Of a stretch of 64,000 nt of DNA, positions 47,363 to 57,704 are shown piece by piece. Under the pieces are notes generated by a model. It was given only the letters and a program-made list of their open reading frames with translations, had not been told where the DNA came from and ran no database searches. A program made the translations under genes and the position numbers. Each line of letters begins with the position of its first letter. Position 1 is the stretch's first letter. The DNA is from Oreohelix idahoensis (Eukaryota > Mollusca > Gastropoda > Stylommatophora > Oreohelicidae): positions 389,501 through 453,500 of the forward strand of contig JAMPIV010010573.1 in assembly GCA_024509875.1 (NCBI GenBank), written 5' to 3'.

Positions 47363-48240
47363 ATGATAATAATAATAATAATAGCCCCTTCAGTCATAAC
47401 TGACTATGGGAATGCGCCCCTGAGGTGACAGCCCTCAGCTGGTTATTTTCCTGGTGCTCCTTTCGACGTTTTCTTCTCACCTCTGCTTCTTGTGTGAGCC
47501 TCTCTTCGCCCAATCTGAGGTGGCGCCGTAAATAGCATCGCCACTTAGTGCGATCGGCAGCTTCATCCTCCCATGTTGCTGGATCCATGTCCAGTGCCCT
47601 CATATCTCTCTTGCACACATCTCTGAACCTCAGCTGTGGTCGCCCAACTGTTCTCTTGCCATCTGCTAATTGTCCGTAGAAGATATCTTTTGGGATGCGA
47701 CCATCTTCCATGCGGCGAACATGGCCAAGCCAGCGAAGTCTGCGCTGTCTAAGAAGCGTATACATACTTTGAAGGCCAGCACGTGACAACACCTCGACAT
47801 TTGTCACTTTATCTTTCCACGAGATGCCGAGGATGCGGCGTAGACACTGCAAATGGAAGGTATTGAGCCTTCTTTCTTGCTTAGCATAGGTCGTCCAGGT
47901 CTCGCTGCCATATAGGAGTGTGCTGGTGACGCAGGCATTATATACCGCAGCTTTGGTCTTCATTGTGAGTTTAGAGTTTCCCCAAACACGCGATGTGAGG
48001 CGGGCAAAGGTAGCTGCAGCTTTGCCAATGCGGCTGTCGATTTCTGTATCCAGTGAGAGTTTGTCATTGATGGTAGACCCTAGGTATGTGAAGTGGTGCA
48101 CCACTGCCAATTCATAGTTATCGATAGTAATAACTGGTGCAGCACCCACATCCTGACTCAGCACATTCGTTTTCTTTAGACTTATTGTGAGGCCAAAGTC
48201 CTTGCATGAGGGGTAGAGATTTGGAAGAGAGAGCGCCATA
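47363..48240 (-). pseudogene. LINE reverse-transcriptase C-terminal fragment
   Basis: A 281-codon frame with the RT thumb and C-terminal region of an RTE/CR1-like LINE. It shows GLTISLKKTNVL, FTYLGSTINDKL, YNACVTSTLLYGSETWT, LRWLGHVRRMEDGRIP and a final WEDEAADRTKWRCYL. The catalytic fingers and palm are absent (5' truncation). The 3' side ends in an ATT-type repeat (TAA/ATA run at about 47364-47384 on the plus strand), the expected LINE tail. It abuts the next LINE at about 48240. Confidence 0.85.
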
Positions 48241-48242
48241 CT

Positions 48243-50575
48243 GTCTACTGTCTTCCTCCTGGCCTGGTTCCATTCTAGTCCTCGATCCTTCAGAGATTGT
48301 CTACTTTTGTCCTCCCAGTGAACTCTGGGTCGTCCTGGAGGTCTGGATCCCTGGCTCTTAGTTTCCCATGCTTATCGTGGTAGCCGATCTTCTCCCATTC
48401 TGCTGACATGGCCAAACCATCTTAGTTGGGACTGTTCTACATGGGTCTGCAGGTGTTGGGTTTTAAGGCCTCTTATCACCTTCCTCAAATACTTCATTTC
48501 TGAGGTTTCGATCTGGCTTTTGTGGGTTGTAGTCATTGCCCATGACTCGCATCCAAACGTCAAGACTGGGACATAGGTATACAGCCATTTTCGTCTTCTT
48601 GCCAACTTCTCTTTTGCCGAGGAATCCTCGATTTATGGCCTGAAAACGCTGATGCTCTTCGGGTAGCCAACTCTTCTTTGATGCCTCCCTTCCGGTCTAT
48701 AACAGCTCCGAGGTATTTAAAGTGGTTGACCTGCTTCAGGACCTTTTCTCCCAGCTAAATATGATGCCTTCTTTCCTCTCGTGATGTCACCGTGGTTTTT
48801 GTTTCAGAGTTGCTAATGACAATCCCTGTCTTCTCCAGTTCTTCCTTCCAGACTTGCAGGTTGGATTGAAGATGTGCCTCTGATTTAGCAATCAGGGCAA
48901 CATCGTCAGCAAATGCCGGCTCTGAAATACAGACCTGTCTCATCTTCCAATACCCCACCGAATACTTTCTTGTCCTCTACCTACATGCCTTGATGACATC
49001 GTCCATGAAGAGTTTGAAAAGATAAGGTGACAGGATATCACCTTGTCTAACACCAGTGGTGGTCCTGAACTCTTCTGACTTATGGTTCGCCGTTCTCTCA
49101 TAATTTCTGCAAGACTTGTAGAAGCTCTGTATAGCATGAATCAGAGGTGCTGGAATGTTCTTCCTTGCCAAACAGTCCCAAAGTTTGCTCCAGGGGACCT
49201 TGTCAAACGCCTTTTCCAGATCTAAGAAACAAGGATGCATCTCACTCTTATACTCAAGGGCCATTTCACTCAACTGTCTGAGTGTGAAGATTAGGTCTTG
49301 AGTACTTCGGTTTGCACGGAATCCGCATTGGACCTTATCCATTTGTGGCTCAGCTAGGCGTCTGAGTCTCTGCTCCAGGATTCCACAATAGATTTTTACC
49401 AGGGACACTGAGAAGGGATATGCATCTATGGTTTCCACATTGTCGGTTGTCACCCTTTTTGAAAATCGGTGTTATGATGGCAATCTCCCAATCCTTTGGT
49501 ATGGTCTTGTAGCACCAAGCTGCCTGTAGGACCCTTAAGAGTAATAGGTCGTCTGATGCTCCCATGCACTTAACCATTTCTGGTGTTATACCATCATGCC
49601 CTGCTGCTTTGCTCATCTTGATTTTCTCCAGTGCTTCGTTCAGTTCTGCCATCTTTATGCCTTCTTCACCACCATTGGTTTCCTCTTCTCTGCCAGTGGT
49701 TATCATGTCCGATGCTTGACCTTGCTCACCATCAAGGAGATCTGAGAAATATTCTTTCCATCTTTCCATTACTTCCTTCGGGGCAGTAAGCAATTTGCCT
49801 TGCTTGTCCTCTATAAATTTAAGAGGGCACAGTTTTTCCTTCCTCATTTTCTTTAGGGTGTTGTAGAACAATTTATGGTTTTCTTGCGCATCTTTTTCTA
49901 GCTTTTCTCCTAATTCTTCCCAGGACTTCTGTTTTGCTGCTTGCACCTTGTTCTTTGCGTCAGTTCTTAGTATCCCGTATATTCTATATTTCTCTATTTT
50001 TCCTGCTGTGTTTTTAGCTCCTAAGTACTGTTTCCATGCCATTTTCTTCTCTCTTATTTTCTCTTTAACTTCCTCTGTCCACCAAGATGTCCTATTTCTC
50101 TTCTTCCCAAGTTGATCTTCACCACATGCTTCTGCTTCAGCCGTCTTTATGATGTCCTTGAATTTAAGCCAGAGGGTTTCCGGGTCATCAGGTTGTTCTT
50201 CTGTGTTTCTCACTGCTCTAGCAATAAACCCCTGATATCTGGTCTTAACATCTGGCTCTTTCAGCTTGAAGGTCTTAATGCTCATTTCTCCTGTTCGCTT
50301 ACTTAGCTTTATGCGCGATGTTAGGCAATTCCTAGGTCGGGCAACTACCTCTGTTTCTTACACTGAGAATTCCACAACAAGGACTGCCTGCTGTATCAAT
50401 AAACCCCTGATATCTGGTCTTAACATCTGGCACTTTCAGCTTGAAGGTCTTAATGCTCATTTCTCCTGTTCGCTTACTTAGCTTTATGCGCGATGTTAGG
50501 CATTTCCTAGGTCGGGCAACTACCTCTGTTTCTTACACTGAGAATTCCACAACAAGGACTGCCTTGTAATGCCGG
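48243..50575 (-). pseudogene. LINE (RTE/CR1-like) RT, several frameshifts
   Basis: A long relic. The linker and RT N-terminus are at 49350-50285 (TSWWTEEVKEKIREKKMAW, AAGHDGITPEMVKCMG, IITPIFKKGDNRQCGNH). The RT core is at 48977-49453 (CGFRANRSTQDLIFTL, FLDLEKAFDKVPW, GVRQGDILSPYLF). The catalytic box is FADDVAL at 48755-48958, and the C-terminus with LRWFGHVSRM is at 48372-48605. Each block is in a different frame. A 175-bp tandem duplication lies in the 5' part. The same family occurs on the plus strand at 59036-63065. Confidence 0.9.
50223..50572 (-). repeat. 175-bp tandem duplication inside the LINE
   Basis: 50223-50397 and 50398-50572 are nearly identical. The landmark AATAAACCCCTGATATCTGG starts at 50223 and 50398. 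The length is not a multiple of three, so the duplication breaks the coding frame. Confidence 0.96.
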
Positions 50576-50584
50576 ATTTTAAAA

Positions 50585-50815
50585 AAAAAAGAGTATCCCA
50601 TCCGATGCCAGCGTTCTCTCCTTACCTCGTGTTCCCCTGGTGTTTGTCTGGTTCTTTTCATCAGTTCCACATTAGTAATTTGGTCATACCATTTCAGTCC
50701 TTCTGTTCTGAGTAAGCATCCATTGATGAAAGTCTGTCAAGTTCTGGTTGTCTTTTCTTTTTGTTCTCCATGTTTCAGCCACTAAGAATTCGACAACATT
50801 GACTTTTTTTTTTTA
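50585..50815 (-). pseudogene. LINE RT extreme C-terminus, second family
   Basis: The minus strand reads WYDQITNVELMKRTRQTPGEHE and then RRERWHRMGY. This resembles the end of LINE RTs in the form W...ISNEDL...T...P...EI..RRW.WIGH. Only this end is present. Boundaries are approximate. Confidence 0.5.
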
Positions 50816-51094
50816 AGGTGGACTAGATTTCTGTTAATTTCCGCAAATGCTTCCGAATGCAACTTGCCCCAGGTATGACACATAGAATGACATTGAGTTG
50901 ATGGCACGGAACGGAAGGACTTGGCATACGTTTGTTGTAGGCTACCCCAGGCGCTAAAGGGTAATGATGATGGTAATAATTATTATGATGAGGAGGAGGA
51001 TGATATAACGCATATTTGTTAAAACGTACAGCGCCGCCCCCCCCCCCTTTAAAAAAAAAATAATAATCATCAAACTTGTACCATATGTCTGGTG

Positions 51095-51650
51095 CAAACA
51101 TCAACTTCATCATCATCAGCTGCCATCTCCACAACGAAGGTTGGCTGTAAAGGATCTCCAACGTCTTCTGTCTCTTGTCTTGGTGGTGCACTCTGATAGG
51201 CTCTTTCCTGTCCATCTCTTGATGTTATCTTCCCACTTATAGCGCTGTCTTCCCCTTGCACGTTTGCCTTCACCTCTCCCTTCTATTATGGTCTTCTGCA
51301 AGGTGTTATGCCTTTTTATGTGGCCAAAGTACTTTAGCTGCCGAACTTTGATCTCCCTCATTAGTTTTCTTTTCATACCTAGAATTTCTAGGACCTCCTT
51401 ATTTGTTTTCTTCTCTTTCCATGAGATACGCCCCATTCTTCTATATATCCACATTTCAAGAGCCTCAATTCTTTCTTCCAAATGCTTATACATCGTCCAT
51501 GTTTCTGCCCCATACAGAAATGCAGAATATATATAACACTTTATGATTCTCAGTTTTAATTTGTGAGATAACTGTTTTGATGTCAGTATATGTTTCATGT
51601 TGTTGAATGTAGCCTTGGCCATTCCTATTCTCTTCTTGATTTCTGTTTCA
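51095..51650 (-). pseudogene. RTE-like LINE RT C-terminus with TGATGA tail
   Basis: A 168-codon frame (51116-51622) with FNNMKHILTSKQLSHKLKL, IYSAFLYGAETWTMYKH, WIYRRMGRISWKEKKTN, LKYFGHIKRHNTLQK and a terminal RDRRRWRSFTANLRCGDGS. The stop is followed on the minus strand by a TGATGATGATGA-type tail, typical of RTE elements. It is truncated at its 5' end near 51650. Confidence 0.85.
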
Positions 51651-51786
51651 CATCTGCCACAACATCAACTTAACAGCTTTCAGATAATGTATTTCTCATC
51701 GAATTGCTGACATCTTTATTGCTGATTATTATTACTGTCATTATTATTATCACCACCACAACAGTCATCACCATCTTGTGTTGCAG

Positions 51787-51898
51787 GAACCCGTGAGACA
51801 GCTTTTGTGTACGCTGTGTTGAGCGCCGGGGTGGTGCACTCTGTTACCCAAGCTTGCTCTGTCGGTAATCTCACCGACTGCTCCTGTGATATGTCGAG
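51787..51898 (+). CDS. Wnt16: Wnt16-like gene, internal exon (upstream of two seen)
   Basis: A 112-bp exon between acceptor TTGTGTTGCAG and donor GTAATA. It encodes [19 protein letters not shown] followed by a Cys-rich [13 protein letters not shown], hallmarks of secreted Wnt ligands. The VYAV..AG.VHSVT..CS.GN.T.CSCD pattern fits Wnt16 better than other subfamilies as I remember them. Wnt proteins are lipidated, secreted, and bind Frizzled and LRP receptors. The exon begins with two bases of a split codon and ends with two bases (AG). The next exon supplies the missing G, so the splice phase agrees. The N-terminal exons are not in the recognisable sequence upstream. Sure about Wnt; Wnt16 is likely. 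Confidence 0.9.
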
Positions 51899-51904
51899 GT
51901 AATA

Positions 51905-53660
51905 CAAGACACAATACTGGAGCCAGACACTAAACAGAAGACGGACACTGTAGTAATGACAGACACTATACTGGAGACAGACACTATACTGGAGATATGT
52001 ACAATATTGGAGACATATACTGTACAGAAGACAGACCTATACTGGAGAGATGTACTGTACTGGAGACATATACTGTACAGAGAACAGACACTATACTGGA
52101 GACAAGCGCTATACTGGAGATAGGAACTATACAGGAGACAAACACTCTACAGAAGACATACACTGTATTAATGAGTGACACTATACTGGCGACAGGTATT
52201 ATACAGAAGACAGACACTATACTGGAGAGATGTGCTATATTGGAGACAGATACTGTACAGAAGACAAACACTGTACTAGAGGCAGGCACTATACCAGAGG
52301 CAGACACCATACTTAGTGAATATCGTCATTATACATCACCACCAGCACAGCGTCTGTCTCCTCTATCGTGTCTGTCTTCAGCACAGTCTATGTCTCGTGC
52401 ATAATGTCTGTCTACTTTATAATGCCTATGTCATATATAGTGTATGTCTCCTGTTTAGTGTCTGTCTCTTGAATAGTGTGTGTTTCCCATATAGTATTTG
52501 TCTCCTGTATAATGTCTATCTCCTGCATAGTGTCTGTCTCCTGTATAGTATCTGTCTCCTATAGCGTCTGTCGCCTGTATAATATCTGTCTCTGGTATAG
52601 TGTCTGTCTTCTGTATCGTGTCTGCCTCCTGTATAATGTATGTCTCATATAGTGTCTGTTTCATGCATTGTGTCTGTCCCCTGTATAGTGTCTGTCTCCG
52701 GTATAGTGTCTGTCTTTTGTATAGTGTCTGTCTCATGTAAAGTGTCCATCTCCTGTGTAGTATATGTCTCCTATATAGTGTATCTCTCCTGTATAGTGTC
52801 TGTCTTCTGTATAATATATATCTCCTATATAGTGTATGTCTCATGTATAGTGTCTGTCTCCTGTATAGTCTCTGTTGCCTGTATAGTGTTTGTCTTTTGT
52901 ATAGTGTCTGTATCTTGTATAGTGTCTGTCTCCTGTATAGTGTCTGTCTCCTGTATAGTGTCGGTGTTCTGTATAGTGTTTGTCTCCTGTATCGTATTTG
53001 TCTTCTGTATAGTGCCTGTCTCCTGTATAGTGTCTGTCACTTGTATAGTGTCTGTCTCCTGTATAGGAATATTGGTGTGTCTGTCTCCTGTAAAGTGTCT
53101 GTCTCCTGTAAAGTGTCTGTCTCCTATATATTGTCTGTCTCCTGCATAGTGTCTGTCTTCTATGTAGTGTCCGTCTCCTGTATAGTGTCCTATATATAGT
53201 CTGTCTCCTGCATAGTGTCTGTCTTCTATGTAGTGTCAGTCTCCTGTATAGTGTCTGACTGCTGTATATTGTCTGTCGCCTGTATAGTGTCTGTCTCATA
53301 TATAGTGTCTGTCTTTTGTATAGTTCTTTCTCCTGTGTAATGTCTGTCTTCTGTATAGTGTCAGTCTCCTGGATAGTATCTGTCTCCTGTATAGTGTCAG
53401 TCTCCGGGATAGTATCTGTCTCCTGTATAGTGTTTGCGTTCTGTATAGTGTCTGTCTCCTGTATAGTATATGTCTCCTGTGCAGTGTCTGTCTCCTGTAT
53501 AGTGTCCGTCTCCTGTATAGTGTCTGTCTTCTGCAAAGTGTCTGTCTCCTGTATAGTGTCTGTCTCCTGTATAGTGTCTGTCTCCTTTATAGTGTCTGTC
53601 TACTGTATAGTGTCTGTCTCTTGCATAGTGTCTGTTTCCTGTATTGCGATGTGTCCTGTG
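51905..53660. repeat. 18-bp minisatellite in two opposed arms
   Basis: From 51905 to about 52320 the unit on the plus strand is GGAGACAGACACTATACT. From about 52350 to 53660 it is CTGTATAGTGTCTGTCTC, the reverse complement with one base changed. The array therefore reverses orientation near 52330. Units carry many single-base variants. The period is a multiple of three, so long ORFs (SCIVSV and QETDTI repeats) appear on both strands. They are artefacts. It fills most of the intron between the two Wnt exons. Confidence 0.96.
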
Positions 53661-53679
53661 AGATGTGTGTGTGTTTCTT

Positions 53680-54120
53680 TCTGGTTTTCTTTCATTGTAA
53701 CATAATTTTTTCTGGTTTTCTTTCTTTGTAACATAATTTTTTTCTGGTTTTCTTTCTTTGTAACATTTTTTCTTTCTGATTTTCTTTCTTCCTGTCTAGC
53801 ATACTTCTTTCTGGTTTTCTGTCTTTCTTTCCAGCATATTTCTTTCTCGTTTTATTTCTTTGTAACATATTTCTTTTCTTGTTTTCTTTCTTCTCGTCTA
53901 GCATACTTTTTTGTATGTTCTTTCTTCCTTTCTAGCAATCTTCTTTCTGGCTTTCTTTCTTTCATTGAAGCAAACTCTTGTCTGATTTTCTATCATTCTT
54001 TTTAGCAAGCTTCTTTATAATCTTTGCTCTTTTCTGTATAGCATGCTTCCCTGATCTTCTTTCTTTCTTTCTAGCATGTTTCTTTGTGGATTTCTGTGTA
54101 GCATAATTCTTGCTGATTTT
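53680..54120 (+). repeat. polypyrimidine-rich minisatellite
   Basis: Imperfect repeats of TTTCTTTCTGGTTTTC, TTTCTTTGTAACAT and TTTCTAGCATACTTC. The strand is strongly T/C-biased over more than 400 bases and lies about 140 bases upstream of the next exon's acceptor. Confidence 0.9.
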
Positions 54121-54255
54121 CTTTTGCCCTTCCCTCCATATACTAACCTGATTTTTGTCTCACTGTTGTCCTCCTTCTTCCTCACCTTGCTCTAAAACTA
54201 GCCATCATATATCGAATACACCAACGGCAGAGGTTAGTTTTTTTACAATCTCTAG

Positions 54256-54427
54256 GTATGGCGAGGCAGATGTGGATGGGTGGAAATGGGGAGGTTGCAG
54301 TGACAACGTAAACTACGGTCTCTGGTTCAGTCGGACCTTCGTGGACGCCCCAGAGACCATGTCTCCTCAGACGAGTAAAAATGTGAGGAGTCTGATGAAT
54401 CTTCATAACAACGAAGTGGGCCGAAAG
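54256..54427 (+). CDS. Wnt16: Wnt16-like gene, internal exon (downstream of two seen)
   Basis: A 172-bp exon between acceptor TTACAATCTCTAG and donor GTAAGA. It encodes 57 residues including [25 protein letters not shown] and [11 protein letters not shown], all signature Wnt blocks. The YG(M/L)WFSR stretch favours Wnt16, while DAP recalls Wnt11. One leading base completes an Arg codon begun in the exon at 51787-51898, and the exon ends on a codon boundary. The next exon, which should encode the CHGVSGSC segment carrying the acylated serine, is not found before the window ends, so the following intron exceeds 9.5 kb. The exon looks intact and under constraint, amid repeats. Confidence 0.93.
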
Positions 54428-54582
54428 GTAAGAGACTTTACATTTGGCTTTATCATAGATGATGTGGATAGATTAGTGTATAATAGGATTAATATCAGTG
54501 GAACCACAGGCTTGAGGCGAGAAGGCTCAGCAGAGCCAAAACTGCCCCACAGAAGAAAAAAAATTACACAATGAATCGGCTA

Positions 54583-54640
54583 CCAGGCAATGACTGCTTT
54601 GACAGTAAGCGGCTAAGGATCAAAGAAGAAGAAGAAATTG
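54583..54640 (+). repeat. GAA-tailed dispersed repeat, 3' end
   Basis: TGACTGCTTTGACAGTAAGC, then GGCTAAGGATCAAAGAAGAAGAAGAA, closely matches the end of the repeat at 54927-55131. It is probably the 3' end of a SINE or LINE family with a (GAA)n tail. Confidence 0.65.
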
Positions 54641-54859
54641 GTCATAGAGACTTCCTGTTTTAAACTTTAATTTTCATCAATGTCACTTTTTGTTCTGCTA
54701 TTAAGTTATTGTTGTCAGTATAACAAATTGAAATACCTAATACTATTGTAAACTACAGTTGGCATATTATTGAATTAATTTATCTCCTTAAATATTAGGT
54801 GGCAGGTTGCACAAGATGGTGTGGAAAAAAATTACCCCACTCATTACTAATATTTAAAA

Positions 54860-54869
54860 AATCACACGC

Positions 54870-54904
<35 letters not shown>

Positions 54905-54926
54905 CAATATATATATATATACACAA
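54860..54926 (+). repeat. (CA)n followed by (TA)n microsatellite
   Basis: CA dinucleotides from about 54865 to 54905 run into ATATATAT up to about 54922. Confidence 0.97.
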
Positions 54927-55131
54927 CGGGCTGATCACCCGTTTGCCAGTCACTTCGATTACGGAAACAACAGCAAATGGATTGATTTGCCGTTGCCCTA
55001 AAGACGCCATTAGGCGTGATGGGAAACAATGGCAAAGAAAACCTATCTGCTGTTGCCCTAAGACGCCACTAGGCGTAATGGCCACTGACTGCTTTGACGG
55101 TCGGTGGCTAAGGACGGAAGAAGAAGAAGAA
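54927..55131 (+). repeat. GAA-tailed dispersed repeat, longer copy
   Basis: The body contains a near-duplicated unit. TTGCCCTAAAGACGCCATTA begins near 54993 and TTGCCCTAAGACGCCACTA near 55053. The repeat ends GACTGCTTTGACGGTCGGTGG, CTAAGGACGGAAGAAGAAGAAG. TA repeats flank both sides, so it inserted into or duplicated a TA-rich site. The translated reading (TANGLICRCPKDAIRR) is open but I do not regard it as a gene. Confidence 0.65.
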
Positions 55132-55134
55132 GAT

Positions 55135-56090
55135 ATATATATATATATGGTCACGGGGCACCGAATAAAAAGTTGAACGAGGAATCAATATTCCTAAGTA
55201 TGTGGGTCTGGGGGGGGGGGGGGGTTTGTGGACTGCTATCGATGTCGGTTAACTCACAAGGAGAGGGACGAAAAAGGATGATTAACACATAATACAGACG
55301 ATGACAAGGCAGTTGTATGGGGTACTTTCATTATTTATGTCTGTTTATCCCACATATTACAAGTTCGGAGCAGCCTTGACCCTTTTCGTTCCACTTCAAT
55401 TAATATTAAAGTCTGCGAGCCACCAAACTCCACAGTGTCACAAATAACGCTCCCGCCTCACCCCATCGGCCACTTAATTCACCTTCCTTTCAATTCTCAT
55501 TCTTCAGCCGTTGTTTTGGCGCTGTTTTTCCCCGCTGATGAATTGATCTTCGGAATAGACACAAGAAATTAATATTATCGTTACGCCTTCTGTATAAATC
55601 ATTTCAAAGCCTCACAACGCCGGGTATTTAAAAAAGAGACTGAAAGTGACAAAACACCGTCTTGAGAACACTCGGTTGGGGTATTCTAGTCGCGGTGGAA
55701 AGTGTCTCCTTGACACCGGCATTCAACTTGAGCGCAGTTGACGGGATTGACGAAGTAATAAATTGACTAAAGCATCGTTTGTAGAAGCGAGCTGTCAGTT
55801 ACTTCTTTTATGTCCTTGAAATCAATCTTAGCAACTATAAATACGATGCGTAGATATTCGATTATTGTGCGTTTACGCTTTTCCCCCCATTAACACCACA
55901 GTGTGTTAGTAGTTGAATGTTGATAATTATAAATATTTTATTTTTCGTGTTGTACCACATTAATTTTCCAGACATCTTGAACATGCAAGTTATGCCCTGT
56001 TACAGTTTCACCCGTACCCCACAATACGTGCTTGACATCTAGAAGTGATGGTTTTGTGTCATCAATCCAAAGTGATTTTTTTTTAAGCGT
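55135..56090. other. non-coding stretch
   Basis: No supported gene. It contains a TA run at 55133-55148, a G run at about 55210-55223 and AT-rich sequence. It would be intronic if the Wnt gene continues downstream. Confidence 0.6.
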
Positions 56091-56103
56091 CACGTTATAG
56101 ATG

Positions 56104-56362
56104 CACTGGCTTCCTAGCTCGGTGGTCCATGGTTCGATTCCCAGTTGAGGTGGGACTTTTTAGACCGCAAACGGCTCCTGGGTCGACCCAGCCTCATAAA
56201 CTAGGTACCAGAGCAATTTCTGGGAATGTTAAGACGGCCAGCGTGTTTCTGACCACATCACCCCTAGTGTACCCGATAGTCAAGCAAATATGGACCTAAC
56301 ACCATATTCCCAATATGCCTCAATGGGCGTGTAACGGGATCCTTTACTTTTTTTTTTTTTTT
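56104..56362 (+). mobile_element. tRNA-derived SINE with perfect 12-bp TSD
   Basis: The head has CTGGCTTCCTAGCTCGGTGG (A-box region) and CCATGGTTCGATTCCCAG (strong B box, GGTTCGATTCC). The body runs to GTGTAACGGGATCC and ends in a T-rich tail (about 56347-56362). ACGTTATAGATG is repeated exactly at 56092-56103 and 56363-56374. That proves target-primed insertion and fixes both boundaries. Confidence 0.94.
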
Positions 56363-56389
56363 ACGTTATAGATGGGCCCCACATAGTCT

Positions 56390-56540
56390 CCGGGGGTCTG
56401 TGAAAGGACAAAGAAAGAATGTGACTACTGCAACCTTGAGCTTGCAGACAACGGCAATTAACATGAGGTTATGCATGAGACTGGCAGCTTCATCGTGTGA
56501 AACACATTGCCACAAAAACCATCACTGCATGATAATGTGA
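56390..56540 (+). repeat. single-unit relative of the 33-bp array
   Basis: GGACAAAGAAAGAATGTGAC...ATGAGGTTATGCATG...GCAGCTTCATCGTGTGAAACACATTGC matches both edges of the array at 56685-57700. It carries only about one 33-bp-like monomer. It looks like the unexpanded ancestor duplicate. Confidence 0.75.
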
Positions 56541-56724
56541 ATGTTTGGTGCAGGCTTTCTGCTAGAGAAGACCAGCTACAGTGGTGGTTCCGTACGGAGC
56601 GCTAAGGAAAATAGTGATGATGATAATAAAATGTATCCTCAGAAGGGAACCTTGACAGCATCACCAGAACTGCTATGCTATGGACCCGAAGAGACAAAGA
56701 AAGACTATTACTACTGTACCCTTA

Positions 56725-57655
56725 GGCATGTTGTACAAGGCAACTAATGTGAGGTTATGCATGTCGTACAAGGCAACTAATGTGAGGTTGTGCATGTCGT
56801 ACAAGGCAACTAATGTGAGGTTGTGCATGTCGTACAAGGCAACTAATGTGAGGTTGTGCATGTCGTACAAGGCAACTGATGTGAGGTTGTGCATGTCGTA
56901 CAAGGCAAGTAATGTGAGGTTGTGCATGTCGTACAAGGCAACTAATGTGAGGTTGTGCATGTCGTACAAGGCAACTGATGTGAGGTTGTGCATGTTGTAC
57001 AAGGCAACTGATGTGAGGTTGTGCATGTCGTACAAGGCAACTAATGTGAGATTGTGCATGTCGTACAAGGCAACTAATGTGAGGTTGTGCATGTCGTAAA
57101 GGCAACTAATGTGAGGTTGTGCATGTCGTACAAGGCAACTAATGTGAGGTTGTGCATGTCGTACAAGGCAACTAATTTGAGGTTGTGCATGTCGTACAAG
57201 GCAACTGATGTGAGGTTGTGCATGTCGTACAAGGCAACTAATGTGAGGTTGTGCATGTCGTACAAGGCAACTGATGTGAGGTTGTGCATGTCGTACAAGG
57301 CAACTGATGTGAGGTTGTGCATGTCGTACAAGGCAACTAATGTGAGGTTGTGCATGTCGTACAAGGCAACTAATGTGAGGTTGTGCATGTCGTACAAGGC
57401 AACTAATGTGAGGTTGTGCATGTCGTACAAGGCAACTGATGTGAGGTTGTGCATGTCGTACAAGCCAACTGATGTGAGGTTGTGCATGTGGTACAAGGCA
57501 ACTGATGGGAGGTTGTGCATGTCGTACAAGGCAACTAATGTGAGGTTGTGCATGTCGTACAAGGCAACTAATGTGAGGTTGTGCATGTCGTACAAGGCAA
57601 CTAATGTGAGGTTGTGCATGTCGTACAAGGCAACTAATGTGAGGTTGTGCATGGA
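56725..57655 (+). repeat. 33-bp tandem array, 28 copies
   Basis: The monomer includes GTACAAGGCAACTAATGTGA then GGTTGTGCATGTC. The period of 33 keeps frame, giving MSYKATNVRLC repeats on the plus strand and MHNLTLVALYD on the minus strand. Two monomer classes differ at one base (CTAATGTG against CTGATGTG), which changes Asn to Asp in the reading. A one-base deletion near 57098 splits the plus frame. There is no start context, codon bias or flanking exon signal, so I call it non-coding. Confidence 0.97.
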
Positions 57656-57704
57656 GCTGACAACTTTATCATGTAAAACAAATTGCAGCAGAAACCACCG
57701 ATGA

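Noticed and set aside
52455..53705. ORFs of up to 231 codons with SCIVSV or QETDTI repeats
   Set aside because: They are products of an 18-bp minisatellite whose period is a multiple of three, are open in several frames on both strands, and lie in an intron.
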